A stretch of DNA of 64,000 nt from Myxococcales bacterium (GCA_016793465.1 JAEUJW010000095.1:62001-126000), one strand, 5' to 3'; positions 8,675-18,300 are shown, counted from the stretch's first letter. The notes: generated by a model from the sequence alone, not told the origin. Numbers and translations are program-made.

Positions 8675-10564
8675 TCAGTCCATGTACATGCGCTGCCACT
8701 GCTCGAGGATCATCAGCGACCAGATCTTGATCCCGTGGTCGCGGACGCCGGTGCGGTGCTCGCCGAGCAGGCGGGCGATCTCTGCGGGCTTGAAGATGCC
8801 GCGGCGGGCGACCTGATCGGGGTGCAGCCAGTCGCCGGTGATGCGGTCCTCGGCCTGCTTCAGCCAGGTGCCGAAGGGGGCGTTGAAGCCGAGCTTCTTG
8901 CGGGTCAGGACCTCGTCGGGCACGTGGCCGCGCATGACTCTGCGGAGGATCCGCTTCGACGCGCGGGCGGTGACCTTCAGCGGCGCCGGTGCGCCGGCCA
9001 GCAGCTCGACCAGCACGTGGTCGCAGAACGGGACGCGCACCTCGAGGCCGTGGGCCATGCTCATGCGGTCGCTGCCGCGGAGCACGTTCTCGGGGAGGAA
9101 GCCGCGGAGGTCGGCGTAACCTGCTCTTTGGACCAGGTCGCCGCGGGCCGGCTCGGCGAAGGCGTCGGCGATGTAGTCGACGCGGCCGGCCTCGGCCACG
9201 GCGGCGCGGGTCGCGTCGGTGTACATGCCGTCGCGGACGCCCTGGCGGGCGTAGCCGACCCAGGCGGCGTAGCGCCGGGCGGGCGGCAGCTCGACGCCTT
9301 CGAGGAACTGGCGGGCCCAGCGGCGCAGGCTGCGGGCGGTGGTCGGCTCGCCGGCGCGGGCGAGCACGCGGCGCGCGAGGTTTATTAATAGACCTGGCGC
9401 GTGGGACAGGCGCTCGGACAGCACGAGGCCGCGGTAGCGCGGGTAGCCGCCGAACACTTCGTCGCCGCCGTCGCCGGCGAGGGCCACGGTGACGAACTGG
9501 CGGGTGAAGGCGGACAGCTTGTAGGACAGGAGCGCGGCCCAGCTGCCGAACGGTTCGTCGAAGCCGCGGACGAGCGGCTCGAGGTCGTCGAGCAGGCGGA
9601 TGTCGAGCTGGAGCTCGCGGTGGTTGGCGTGGAGGGCGGCGGCGACGCGGCGGGCGACGGGGCGCTCCTCGTAGGACGCGCCCTCGGGGCCGTAGCCGAC
9701 GCAGAAGGTGTCGACGCGGGGCTGGGCGCGAGGGTCGGTCATGCAGGCGACGATCGTCGAGGAGTCGAGGCCGCCGGACAGGAAGGCGCCGAGCGGGACC
9801 TCGGAGATCGTGTGGAGCTTGACGGCCTCGCGCAGCACGGGCTCGGTGGCCTCGGCCCAGGCGTCGAGCGAGTCGAGTCCGGGGTCGGCGGGGCGCGGCG
9901 CGGGGTCCCACCAGCGTTTAATAATTACCTGTCCCTTGTGCCAGGTGAGCGAGTGGCCGGGCGGGAGCTGGCGGATGCCGCGGAAGATCGACCGCGGCGG
10001 GGGGACGTAGTAGAGGTCGAGGTAAGCGTCGAGGCTGGTGAGGTCGAGGCCGCGGTCGACCTCGGGGCAGCGCAGCAGGGCCTTGGGCTCCGAGCCGAAC
10101 AGCAGGGTGCCGTCGGCGAGGGTGGCGTAGTACAGCGGCTTGATGCCGAGGCGGTCGCGGGCGATGAAGAGGGTCTTCGTGTCCGAGTCCCACAGGGCGA
10201 ACGCGAACATGCCGCGCAGGCGCTCGAGCAGCGCCGGGCCCCACCGCTGGTAGGCGACGAGCAGGACCTCGGTGTCGGACTCGGTATTAAAAATTGCGCC
10301 GGCGGCGAGCAGCTCGCGGCGGAGGGCGGCGTAGTTGTAGGTCTCGCCGTTGTAGGTGATGACGGCGCGGCCGTCGGGGCTGGCCATGGGCTGGGCGCCG
10401 GCCGCGAGGTCGATGATCGCCAGGCGGCGGTGACCGAGGCCGACGGGGCCGTGGGGGTCCGTGAAGAGCCCGTCGCCGTCGGGGCCGCGGTGACGCAGCG
10501 AGGCCGTCATGGCGGCGAGCAGGTCGGGGTCGTGACGCCCGACGATCCCGGCGATCCCGCACAT
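8675..10564 (-). CDS. asnB: Asparagine synthase, glutamine-hydrolysing
   Basis: 629 residues, the normal length. It begins MCGIAGIVGR, placing the nucleophile Cys2 of the class II glutaminase domain (residues 1-200). The synthetase domain has the PP-loop SGGLDSSTIVAC at about residue 264, then GDGGDEVFGGYPR. It makes asparagine from aspartate, glutamine and ATP; paralogues inside glycan loci often amidate a sugar acid or serve a secondary pathway. The start is 8 nt from a -10-like TACCCT (10573-10578 on the complement). The gene faces away from the methyltransferase pair. Three AT islets (9381, 9917, 10285) lie inside it. Confidence 0.9.
   Translation of the reverse strand: MCGIAGIVGRHDPDLLAAMTASLRHRGPDGDGLFTDPHGPVGLGHRRLAIIDLAAGAQPMASPDGRAVITYNGETYNYAALRRELLAAGAIFNTESDTEVLLVAYQRWGPALLERLRGMFAFALWDSDTKTLFIARDRLGIKPLYYATLADGTLLFGSEPKALLRCPEVDRGLDLTSLDAYLDLYYVPPPRSIFRGIRQLPPGHSLTWHKGQVIIKRWWDPAPRPADPGLDSLDAWAEATEPVLREAVKLHTISEVPLGAFLSGGLDSSTIVACMTDPRAQPRVDTFCVGYGPEGASYEERPVARRVAAALHANHRELQLDIRLLDDLEPLVRGFDEPFGSWAALLSYKLSAFTRQFVTVALAGDGGDEVFGGYPRYRGLVLSERLSHAPGLLINLARRVLARAGEPTTARSLRRWARQFLEGVELPPARRYAAWVGYARQGVRDGMYTDATRAAVAEAGRVDYIADAFAEPARGDLVQRAGYADLRGFLPENVLRGSDRMSMAHGLEVRVPFCDHVLVELLAGAPAPLKVTARASKRILRRVMRGHVPDEVLTRKKLGFNAPFGTWLKQAEDRITGDWLHPDQVARRGIFKPAEIARLLGEHRTGVRDHGIKIWSLMILEQWQRMYMD
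9917..9926. repeat. AT islet, exact TTTAATAATT (in asnB)
   Basis: One of four exact copies in the window. On the coding strand it is read as GTA ATT ATT AAA (Val-Ile-Ile-Lys) in a gene that otherwise uses G/C-ending codons. Confidence 0.8.
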
Positions 10565-10638
10565 CGGCCGCCAGGGTAGCGCGGGGCGGGCTCGTCGGAA
10601 AGGTGTGTGGCCGGCGCGAGAGGTGTAAGAATGGCCGG

Positions 10639-11478
10639 GTGCGTGCCGGCGGCGAAAACCCCGAGCTGAAGGCGAAGGTCCGCGAGCACTGGGACCGCGA
10701 GCCGTGCGGGACCCGCGGGCTCGAGAGCGACGACCCGCGCGAACGCCTGCGTGAGGCCGAGAAGATCCGCTACGAGGTCGACGTGCACATCCCGGCGTTC
10801 GCCCGCTTCGACGAGGCCCGCGGCTTGCGGGTGCTCGAGATCGGGGTCGGGGCCGGCACGGACTTCGTACAGTGGCTGCGCGCCGGGGCGTCGGCGGTGG
10901 GCATCGACCTGAGCCCCAACAGCCTCGACGAGGCGCGCGCGCGTGTGCGTGCCGAGGGCTTCGATAGTGGTGAGGCGGAGCTGGTGGTCGGGGACGCGGA
11001 GCGGCTGCCGTTCGCCGACGCGAGCTTCGATGTCGTGTACTCGTACGGGGTGCTGCACCACTCGCCGGACACGCAGGCGGCGATCCGCGAGGTGCACCGC
11101 GTGCTGAAGCCGGGAGGCGAGGCGCGCTTGATGGTCTACCACGTGCCGTCGTGGACCGGGCTCATGCTGTGGGCCGTGCACGGGGTCGCGAGGCTGCGCT
11201 GGATGACGCCGCGCGAGGCAATTTATAAACATCTCGAGAGCCCGGGGACCAAGGCGTACACGCTGGCGGAGGCGCGGCGGCTGCTCGGAGAGTTTGCGGA
11301 CGTGCGGCTCGAGACGGCGCTGCTGGCGGGGGACCTGCTGGCGATGAAGGCGTCGGAGAGGTACAGGAGCCCGCTCGCGCGGCTGGCGTGGGCGCTGTAT
11401 CCCCGCGGGTTGATCCGCCGGTTCGGCGGGCGGCTCGGGCTCGGGCTGCTGATCACCGCGCGCAAGGCGAGGGCATGA
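10639..11478 (+). CDS. Class I SAM-dependent methyltransferase (UbiE/COQ5-like)
   Basis: 279 residues. The SAM-binding motif I reads VLEIGVGAGTD, followed by VGIDLSPNSL and motif post-I/III DAERLPFADASFDVVYSYGVLHH, characteristic of the methyltransferase 11/25 families. The GTG at 10639 was chosen because TAAGAAT lies 6 nt upstream and the longer ORF start adds unlikely sequence. The stop overlaps the next methyltransferase start (ATGA), so the two form an operon. A C-terminal hydrophobic stretch is present. The substrate may be a sugar, lipid or glycan intermediate of the adjacent locus. Confidence 0.8.
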   Translation: MRAGGENPELKAKVREHWDREPCGTRGLESDDPRERLREAEKIRYEVDVHIPAFARFDEARGLRVLEIGVGAGTDFVQWLRAGASAVGIDLSPNSLDEARARVRAEGFDSGEAELVVGDAERLPFADASFDVVYSYGVLHHSPDTQAAIREVHRVLKPGGEARLMVYHVPSWTGLMLWAVHGVARLRWMTPREAIYKHLESPGTKAYTLAEARRLLGEFADVRLETALLAGDLLAMKASERYRSPLARLAWALYPRGLIRRFGGRLGLGLLITARKARA

Positions 11479-12512
11479 GCCGGCCGCAGGTCGTGGCGAT
11501 CGACGCGTGTCCGCTGTGCGGGGCGACCGCGTGCGCGCCGCTGCTGGCGGCGCGCGGCGGGCTCGGCGTGGTGCGCTGCGACGAGTGCGGGCTCGTGCAC
11601 GCGACCGGGCAGTACGCGGCGGAGTTCCTCAGCGAGGACTACTACTCGGGGCGGGCCGCGCCGGCGGTGGCGACGAGCGGGGTGCGACCGGGGGCGGCGC
11701 GCAAGCGGCGGAACCTGGCGCTGTACGACCGCCTGAGCGGCGGGAAGATCTTCCGGCCGTCGCCGGGGGCGCGGGCGCTGGACATCGGCTGCAACGCGGG
11801 GTTCCTGCTCGACGCGCTGCGCGAGCGGGGCTACGCGACCGAGGGGATCGAGCGCTCGCGGGCGGGCGAGGCGGCGCAGTCGGCGGGGCACGTGGTGCAC
11901 GCGCTGGACATCGAGGCTCACGAGCTCGGGCTGCCGAGGTACGCGCTGATCACGATGACGCACGTGCTCGAGCACCTGCAGCAGCCGGTCGCGGGCCTGA
12001 CGTGGATCCGCCGGCACCTGGCGCCGGGCGGGCTGGCGGTGATCGAGGTGCCGAACTGGGGCGACGCGGCGCGGCCGCTGTGGGGTCGGCGCTACCGGCC
12101 GCTCGAGCTCGGCGACCACGTCAGCTTCTTCGAGCGGGCCACGCTGACCCGGGCGCTGCAGCAGGCCGGGCTGGGGGTGGTCCGGCTGTGGAGCGCCCCC
12201 CAGGCGAGCACGCTGGTGTTCCCGAGTTTGCTCACGGCCCTCGACCTCGGGCTGGCGCTGCGGAGCCGCCTTCGGGGCCAAACCGGGTCGGGAGAGGGTG
12301 GGGGAGATCTCTCCGGAAGTGCGGCGAACGAGGGGGGTGACGTCGCCGGGGTGAGGTTCGCAGGCGGGAGCTCGGGCGGGCAGGTCCGCCGTACTCTGGT
12401 CCCGATGCTCGCCACGGCCCTCGATAGCCTCGATCCGCTGCTCGAGCGCGTGTTCGGCGCGGACTGCGGGTGGGCCGCCAACCTCGTCGCTCTGGTTCAT
12501 GCTCGGGCTTGA
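11475..12512 (+). CDS. Methyltransferase with N-terminal zinc finger (C-methyltransferase-like)
   Basis: 345 residues. An N-terminal CPLCG...RCDECGLVH pair is a zinc-binding knuckle, as in sugar C-methyltransferases and related type 12 methyltransferases. SAM motif I, ALDIGCNAGFLLDALRERG, follows at about residue 95. MTHVLEHL and PNWGD mark the catalytic face. It is coupled to the preceding methyltransferase by a 4-nt overlap. Likely acts on a nucleotide sugar or glycan in the same surface-polysaccharide pathway. The last 60 residues are Gly-rich and poorly conserved looking. Confidence 0.75.
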   Translation: MSRPQVVAIDACPLCGATACAPLLAARGGLGVVRCDECGLVHATGQYAAEFLSEDYYSGRAAPAVATSGVRPGAARKRRNLALYDRLSGGKIFRPSPGARALDIGCNAGFLLDALRERGYATEGIERSRAGEAAQSAGHVVHALDIEAHELGLPRYALITMTHVLEHLQQPVAGLTWIRRHLAPGGLAVIEVPNWGDAARPLWGRRYRPLELGDHVSFFERATLTRALQQAGLGVVRLWSAPQASTLVFPSLLTALDLGLALRSRLRGQTGSGEGGGDLSGSAANEGGDVAGVRFAGGSSGGQVRRTLVPMLATALDSLDPLLERVFGADCGWAANLVALVHARA

Positions 12513-12538
12513 CGTCCGCGCGGCCCTTGCCGCATACT
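12509..12538 (+). promoter_or_regulatory. Sigma-70 promoter for tRNA-Asp
   Basis: TTGACG (12509-12514), an 18-nt spacer and CATACT (12533-12538) precede the tRNA by about 70 nt. The tRNA-Ser promoter at 56036 has the same hexamer pair and the same CTTGCC(G)CATACTCCC context, which supports both. Confidence 0.7.
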
Positions 12539-12607
12539 CCCGGTCCCTGTCGGCGCCACCTGACAGGGGAGGTCGCAAGACCTCTGGCAATCCGTGAGGG
12601 TGCCGCC

Positions 12608-12681
12608 GGGGTGGTAGTTAAGTTGGTTATAACGCCGGCCTGTCACGCCGGAGGTCGCGGGTTCGAGCCCCGTCCGCCCCG
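12608..12681 (+). tRNA. tRNA-Asp (GTC)
   Basis: Complete cloverleaf. The acceptor GGGGTGG pairs with CCGCCCC. The anticodon arm CCGGC-CTGTCAC-GCCGG carries anticodon GTC. The T arm is GCGGG-TTCGAGC-CCCGT, and the discriminator is G, as expected for Asp. CCA is not encoded. Confidence 0.95.
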
Positions 12682-12748
12682 CAAGAGAGAGAACGAGAGA
12701 GCCCCGGAGCCCAGCTTCGGGGCTCCTTGCTTTTCGGGGTCCGGGCGT

Positions 12749-13372
12749 TCACTCGTCGTCGGCCTCGTCGAGCTCGCCGGGGAAGCGGCCGCGCATGGCG
12801 AGCATGCGGGCGGTGAGCTCGGCGAAGAACGCGGACATCGGCTCGGCCTCGGCGGGGCCGTGCAGCAGCTCGACGACGCGGGTCGCGGCCTCGAAGGTGC
12901 AGACGGCGTCGGGGCGCGGGGGCGTGCGCACGCCCCAGCGCGAGGGCGGGCCCGGCGGGAGCGTGCGGTGGGGGAGCTCGGAGATCCTCGGGGCGCGCCT
13001 CGCCATGCGCGAGCACTGGTGCCAGGTGCCGTCGAGCACGACCACGCAGCGGCGCTTGCCGGGCGTGACCGGCATGCTGGCCGCGCCGACCGCCGGCGCG
13101 CCCTCGCTGGGGAACAGCACGTAGTAGTCGAGGTCCGGGTCGTCGAGCGGGGCGGTGTCCATCGCCTCGTCGCGCGCGCCGTAGTAGACGACGGGGGCGC
13201 GCAGCACCGCGGCGGCGACGCGTCCGGTGCTGGTCGGCTTGGTGCGCTCGCGGTTGTGCTGCACGACCACGAACGCGGTCGGGAGGTCGCGCAGCGGCAG
13301 CGCGTCGCACAGGCACAGCTCGAGGTGGAGGCCGCAGGTCGGGCAGCGCGGGCGAGAGTTCTTGCGGGGCAT
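12749..13372 (-). CDS. DTW-domain tRNA-uridine aminocarboxypropyltransferase
   Basis: 207 residues. The N-terminal cysteine cluster (CPTCGLHLELCLC), the Q..RE core QHNRERTKPTSTGR and the VVLDGTWHQCSRM motif match the DTW/TapT family. That family transfers the 3-amino-3-carboxypropyl group of SAM to a uridine in tRNA (acp3U). It starts 4 nt after the HD-domain gene stop, so it is the second gene of that operon. A 5' neighbour tRNA gene lies on the opposite strand, which is probably coincidental. Confidence 0.85.
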   Translation of the reverse strand: MPRKNSRPRCPTCGLHLELCLCDALPLRDLPTAFVVVQHNRERTKPTSTGRVAAAVLRAPVVYYGARDEAMDTAPLDDPDLDYYVLFPSEGAPAVGAASMPVTPGKRRCVVVLDGTWHQCSRMARRAPRISELPHRTLPPGPPSRWGVRTPPRPDAVCTFEAATRVVELLHGPAEAEPMSAFFAELTARMLAMRGRFPGELDEADDE

Positions 13373-13376
13373 GGGG

Positions 13377-14645
13377 TCAGGTGAAGTCGGCGAGGGCGTC
13401 GGCGACGCGGGCGCGCAGCCCGGCGGGGAACACGGCGCGGTGGTGGACGAAGCGCTCGCGGCTGAGGCCGCGGAGCACCGGCGAGGCGTCGAGCAGCTGC
13501 TGCACGCGGCCGCCGGAGCGCAGCACGCCGAGGGCGTCGTCCTCGGTGTACGCGTCGATGTGCACGCGGTCGATCGCCCCGAGGTACGCGGGGGCGATGC
13601 CGGCGTCGGCGAGCACGCCGTGGAGGCGGGCCTCGGCGGCGGCGGAGTCGGCGGCGGGCGCGAGGCGCAGCGTCTTGTACAGCTTGCGCTCGCGCAGGCC
13701 GGTGGCCAGCCCGGCGAGCACGGGGTCGGGGCCGCGGGCGTACTCGGCGAAGGCGGTGACGAGGGTGGTGTCGTCGAGCTCGAGGTAGGCGGCGACGGAG
13801 ATCTGGCGGCCGCGCAGGATGTCCTCGAGGACAGGCGGCGTGCCGGGCTGACGATCCGTCTCCAGCAGCCGGCGGAACAGCGCGTGGATCATGTGCTCGG
13901 CGGCGCGGACGGCCTTGTGCAGGTAGACCTGGCGGTACATGTAGAGGCGGGCGAGGAAGAACCCCTCGACGGCGGTCAGGCCCTTCTCGCCGTCGACGGC
14001 CAGGCGCGCCGAGGTGCCGTCGCGGGGCACGACCAGGCGCAGCGAGGCCAGCAGCCAGTCGACGTCGAGCAGGCCGTAGCGCACGCCGGTCATGTAGCTG
14101 TCGCGCACGAGGTAGTCGCAGCGGTCGACGTCGAAGGTGCCGGACACGGCGCTGGCGAGGTGGGCGATCGGCCCCTCGCCGTGGATCAGGCGCTCGACCA
14201 CCGCGGGCATCGCCGGGTCGGCCTCGGCGAGCGTGCGGTGCACGCAGGTGCCCGGGTCGAGGAGGATGCGCGAGGTCCAGGTCTCGTGGCGCGGCGAGTC
14301 GGGCAGCACGGCCTCGAAGGTGTGCGAGTAGGGGCCGTGCCCGAGGTCGTGCAGCAGGGCCGCGGCGAGGGCGGCGAGGGCGGTGTCGTCGTCGATGCGG
14401 TCGTGCGCGGGCAGCTCGGCCGAGAGCGTGCGCACGCGATCGAGATAGCGCTGCATGACGTGGGTGGCGCCGACGGCGTGCGAGAAGCGCGAGTGCTCGC
14501 CGCCGGGGAAGGCCAGCGAGGCCAGCCCGAGGGCACGGATCCGCCGCAGGCGCTGGACCTCGGGGCACGCGAGCAGGCGAGAGATCCACCGCTCGGCCGC
14601 GCCGGTGAAGGAGATCAGCCCGTGAACGGGATCGCGCAGGATCAT
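13377..14645 (-). CDS. HD-domain phosphohydrolase (dGTPase/SAMHD1-like)
   Basis: 422 residues from the ATG at 14645; TACCCT lies 7 nt upstream (14653-14658 on the complement). The protein begins MILRDPVHGLISF. It has the HD signature: RFSHAVGATH, then LLHDLGHGPYSHTFE, then FDVDRCDYLVRDSYMTG. This is the COG1078 arrangement shared with YwfO and SAMHD1. Likely function is hydrolysis of dNTPs or another nucleotide. The reading frame continues open far upstream into the TPR gene's antisense strand, but that part is a shadow. Confidence 0.85.
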   Translation of the reverse strand: MILRDPVHGLISFTGAAERWISRLLACPEVQRLRRIRALGLASLAFPGGEHSRFSHAVGATHVMQRYLDRVRTLSAELPAHDRIDDDTALAALAAALLHDLGHGPYSHTFEAVLPDSPRHETWTSRILLDPGTCVHRTLAEADPAMPAVVERLIHGEGPIAHLASAVSGTFDVDRCDYLVRDSYMTGVRYGLLDVDWLLASLRLVVPRDGTSARLAVDGEKGLTAVEGFFLARLYMYRQVYLHKAVRAAEHMIHALFRRLLETDRQPGTPPVLEDILRGRQISVAAYLELDDTTLVTAFAEYARGPDPVLAGLATGLRERKLYKTLRLAPAADSAAAEARLHGVLADAGIAPAYLGAIDRVHIDAYTEDDALGVLRSGGRVQQLLDASPVLRGLSRERFVHHRAVFPAGLRARVADALADFT

Positions 14646-14745
14646 CGCCGGGAGGGTACACGCTGCCCGCCGGGCCATAAAGCCGCGATCCGGTGTTATC
14701 CTGCGAGGCCGCCTCCACGGCCGCGGTCGCGGCCTCACCACGACG

Positions 14746-17700
14746 ATGGGCCAGTGCCGCAAATGTGCGTATCCCCTGGACCAGGGCGAGCAGCTCGGCC
14801 AGCGCTGCCCGAACTGCGGGGCGCCGACGCGTGAGCCCGAGCCGGAGGGGCCGGCGATCCTCGGGTCGGTGTTCGGCAAGCCGGCGGGTGAGCCTGGCCT
14901 TTCGGACAGCTCGTCGAGCGCGGCCAGGGCGTCGGACTCGGGCTCGCGCCTGTCGGAGTCAGGGGCGCAGCCGCGGCGGATCTTCGAGGTGCCCGGGTTC
15001 AAGACGCCGGTGACCCAGCCGGCGGCGTTCTTCAAGGCGCCGCCGGGCAAGCCGGTGAAGCTGGAGAGCAAGCCCGGCAAGCCGCCCGAGGCCCGGGCGG
15101 CGCCGACGGTCGCGCCGACGGTCGCGGGCGGGCCGAGCCCGACAGGACCGGGCGAGGCCGCGTCGGCGCCGGCGACGACGGGCGCCGCGTCGGCGACAGG
15201 CGCCACGCCGCGGCCGTCGTCGGCGTCGGTGCTGCCGCGAGGGACTGCCGGGCGCGGGCCGAACGAATCGTCGCATGTCGCGCCCGGGCCGAGCGAGTCG
15301 TCGCATGTCACGCCCGGGCCGAGCGAGCCGTCGCGCGTCGCGCCCGTGCCGAACGAGTCGTCGCGCGTCGCGCCCGTGCCGAACGAGTCGTCGCGCGTCG
15401 CGCCCGGGCCGAACGAGTCGTCGCGCGTCGCGCCCGGGCCGAACGAGTCGTCGCGCGTCGCGCTGACGCTGGCGGGGCCGCGTTCGCCGGGCGACTCGTC
15501 CTCGCGCGGATCTTCGGCGACCTCGAGCGGCTCCCGGCCGATCCGCAGCGACCCGAACGAGGACGACCTGCCGGCGCCGGTGGTGTCGACGCGGCCGTTC
15601 ACGATCCCGAAGATCGTCGGGCAGCAGCGCCTCACGGTCCCGCCGGTGGCCGCCGGGACCCACGAGCTCGACAGCAGCTCCGAGCTCGACCTCCCGCAGA
15701 TCCTCGAGCTCTCCAACCTCGACTCGCGGATCGACACCGTGGTCGCCAGCGCGCGCCCGCCGGGCAGCGCGCGCCCCGACGACGTCGAGGTCGACCTCGA
15801 GGACCTCCACCACGAGGCCGCCGAGGCGCCCCCGCCCGCGCCTACGCCGCCCCCCGCGTCGCCCACGCCGGCGCCCGAACAGCCCCGCGCCGCCCCGCGC
15901 ACGCCGCCGCCGCGCCCGCGCGCGCTGCCGGTCCCGCCGCCGCCGCCGCCGCGCGAGCCGAGCCTGCTGGCCCGCGCCGGCGTGGTCGTGCTGGCGGTCG
16001 CATGCGTCGGCGTGTGGTGGTCGCAGTTCACCCGCGAGGCCGAGGCCGGACCGCCGACGGTCACGCGCACGCTGTCCCTCGAGACATGGTCCGAAGTCCA
16101 CGCGTTCATGCAGGCGCGGCGCCTCGACACCGACCGCACCGCCGACTACCTGAAGGCGCTGGCCGAGGCGGAGGCGCAGCGCGACCCGATCGGCCAGGCC
16201 GAGGCGGCGCTGTGCATGCACCTGCGGTACGGCCCGGACCCGGTGCGCAGCAGCGCCGCCGAGGTGTGGCGCCGCCAGGCCGCGCCGGAGGACCCGCGCC
16301 AGGCTCGCGTCGCCGGCCTCGCGGCCCTGGCCAACGACGACGTCGCCGAGGCCGAGCGCCTGCTGGTCGGCGAGGACGCGCGCTCGCGGCTCTATCGCGC
16401 GCTCGCGGCCCAGCGGCGCGGCGACCACACGACCGCGGCGAACGAGGCGAGCGCCGCCCTGGCGCTGCGCCCGACCGACGTGGCCGCGGGGCTCGTGGCC
16501 GTGACGTCGGCGATCGCCGCCAGGCGCACCGCCCCGCTCGACCCGCTGCGCGCGGCCGCGGCGGCCCACTCCGATCACCCGCTGTACCGCGAGGCGCTGG
16601 TGCGGGCGCTGCTCGACCGCGGGCGCCTGGCCGAGGCGCGCACGCTGGCCGACCGCATCGACCGGGTCAACGGCGCGAGCGAGGCGCACCAGGCCCGGGC
16701 GCTCGCGCTGAAGGCCGAGGTCGCGGCCGCGGGCGGCGAGATCTCGCAGGCGGTCTGGCTGTTCGAGAAGGCGGGCCAGCTCGCGCCGCAGGACCTCCCG
16801 ACCCAGCTCGCGCGCGTGCGCCTGCTGCTGTCGCACGGCGACCGCCTGCGCGTGCAGCAGGAGCTGACCCAGCTCGCGCGCCAGTCGCCCGACGACCCCG
16901 GCGTGCTCGCGCTGCAGGCCGAGGCCGCCCTGAAGTTCGAGAACCACGCCGCGGCGACGCGGGCGATCGACCGGCTCGCGGCCGTCGACGACGAGCGCGC
17001 GCGGGTCGCTCGCCTGCGCGGCGAGCTGAACCTCAAGCAGGGCAACGTCGAGGCCGCGATCGCCGCCTACCGCGCGGCCGTCGACGCGCAGCCCGACGAC
17101 GTCGCCGCCCTGCTCGCGCTCGCCGGGCTGCGCACCCGCGGGTCCGAGGGCCGCGCCGCCCTCGCCGCGCTCGACGCGGCCCGCCAGACGCTGCAGGCCG
17201 ACCCGAGCGCCGCGCAGCGCCCCAAGCTGCGGGCGCTGGCCCTGGGCCACGCGAACCTGCTCGCCGAGACAGGTCGCAAGGACCAGGCGATCGGCGTGCT
17301 CGACGCGGCCCTGGCGATCGACCCCGACGACAACGCGGCCCAGCTGCGCCGCGGCGAGCTGGCGATCGAGCAGGGGCGCGTCGCGGCCGGGCGGGCCGAC
17401 CTCGCGGCGGTGGCCGAGCGGACCGGCGGCTACCCGGGGCTGGTCGAGTCGCTCGGGCGCCTGTACCTCCGCGACAACGAGCTGGTGCTGCTGGCCTCGC
17501 TGGTCCAGCCGCACCTCGCCGACCCGCGGGCGTCCGACGAGGTGCTGGTGATGGGCGGGCTCTTGCGCCTCGCGCAGGGCGAGGTCGACGCGGCCGAGGC
17601 GCTCATCGATCGCGTGCTGCTGCGCAGCGGGAGCGTGTGGGAGGCGCGGCTGGCCAAGGCGCGGGTGCTCCACGCGCGCGGTCGGCCGGCGGACGCGCTG

Positions 17701-18300
17701 GCCGAGGTGCGACTGGCCCGGCCGCCCGAGCCCGACGCCGAGGTCGAGCTGTGGACCGGCAAGATCCTCGAGCGCCTCGGCAAGCCGCAGGAGGCCGCCA
17801 ACGCCTACCGCAAGGCGCGTCAGCTCGACCCCTCGCTGTACGAGGCCGCGTTCCTGCACGGGCGCGCGCTGCTCGCCGGGGGCGAGGCCCGCGAGGCGAT
17901 CACCGAGCTCACCGCGGTGACCGCCGCGACCGACGCCTTCCCCGCGGCCTTCCTCGCGCTCGGCCTGGCCCACCGCGAGCGCGGCCAGTACGACCTGGCG
18001 ATCAACCAGTTCATCCGCGCCGCCCTGCTCGACCCCTCGACCGGCGAGGCCGCGTACTGGGCCGGCCGCACGCGCGTCGAGCTCGGCCGCCCCGCCGACG
18101 CGCTCTACCACCTCCGCCGCGCCGTGCTCGCCCCCAGCCCCGGCCCCTGGCTGGCCGACGCCCACCTCTGGCTGGCGCGAGCTCTGATTAAACAGAACCT
18201 GCGCGACGAGGCCGCCGGCGCCTACGCCAATTATTTAAAGATCGCCGGGCCCAGGGCGGCCGCCCGCGCCGAGGCCGAGAAGCTCACGCGCGGCCGCTGA
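14746..18300 (+). CDS. Zinc-ribbon, membrane-anchored TPR protein
   Basis: 1184 residues. Residues 1-27 form a two-CxxC zinc ribbon (CRKCAYP...CPNCGAP). Residues about 170-240 are seven 10-residue repeats (consensus SSRVAPGPNE), followed by a Pro-rich linker. One membrane segment (LARAGVVVLAVACVGVWWSQF, about 406-427) precedes some 730 residues of helical TPR-like repeats full of Ala/Leu/Arg, presumably periplasmic. This layout (cytoplasmic zinc ribbon, disordered linker, TM, TPRs) is common in myxobacterial scaffold proteins. Partner and pathway cannot be inferred. It is divergent from the HD gene with a 100-bp gap and has a TTATCC -10-like site at about 14695. Confidence 0.75.
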   Translation: MGQCRKCAYPLDQGEQLGQRCPNCGAPTREPEPEGPAILGSVFGKPAGEPGLSDSSSSAARASDSGSRLSESGAQPRRIFEVPGFKTPVTQPAAFFKAPPGKPVKLESKPGKPPEARAAPTVAPTVAGGPSPTGPGEAASAPATTGAASATGATPRPSSASVLPRGTAGRGPNESSHVAPGPSESSHVTPGPSEPSRVAPVPNESSRVAPVPNESSRVAPGPNESSRVAPGPNESSRVALTLAGPRSPGDSSSRGSSATSSGSRPIRSDPNEDDLPAPVVSTRPFTIPKIVGQQRLTVPPVAAGTHELDSSSELDLPQILELSNLDSRIDTVVASARPPGSARPDDVEVDLEDLHHEAAEAPPPAPTPPPASPTPAPEQPRAAPRTPPPRPRALPVPPPPPPREPSLLARAGVVVLAVACVGVWWSQFTREAEAGPPTVTRTLSLETWSEVHAFMQARRLDTDRTADYLKALAEAEAQRDPIGQAEAALCMHLRYGPDPVRSSAAEVWRRQAAPEDPRQARVAGLAALANDDVAEAERLLVGEDARSRLYRALAAQRRGDHTTAANEASAALALRPTDVAAGLVAVTSAIAARRTAPLDPLRAAAAAHSDHPLYREALVRALLDRGRLAEARTLADRIDRVNGASEAHQARALALKAEVAAAGGEISQAVWLFEKAGQLAPQDLPTQLARVRLLLSHGDRLRVQQELTQLARQSPDDPGVLALQAEAALKFENHAAATRAIDRLAAVDDERARVARLRGELNLKQGNVEAAIAAYRAAVDAQPDDVAALLALAGLRTRGSEGRAALAALDAARQTLQADPSAAQRPKLRALALGHANLLAETGRKDQAIGVLDAALAIDPDDNAAQLRRGELAIEQGRVAAGRADLAAVAERTGGYPGLVESLGRLYLRDNELVLLASLVQPHLADPRASDEVLVMGGLLRLAQGEVDAAEALIDRVLLRSGSVWEARLAKARVLHARGRPADALAEVRLARPPEPDAEVELWTGKILERLGKPQEAANAYRKARQLDPSLYEAAFLHGRALLAGGEAREAITELTAVTAATDAFPAAFLALGLAHRERGQYDLAINQFIRAALLDPSTGEAAYWAGRTRVELGRPADALYHLRRAVLAPSPGPWLADAHLWLARALIKQNLRDEAAGAYANYLKIAGPRAAARAEAEKLTRGR
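15255..15465 (+). repeat. 30-bp in-frame tandem repeat in the TPR protein
   Basis: Seven copies of a 30-bp unit, nearly identical in the last four, encode the 10-residue repeat in the disordered linker. The near-identity suggests recent expansion. Confidence 0.9.

Noticed and set aside
14959..18165. A 1068-codon frame antisense to the TPR protein
   Set aside because: Repetitive Arg/Gly/Leu translation with no domain, fully within a gene that has coherent domains.
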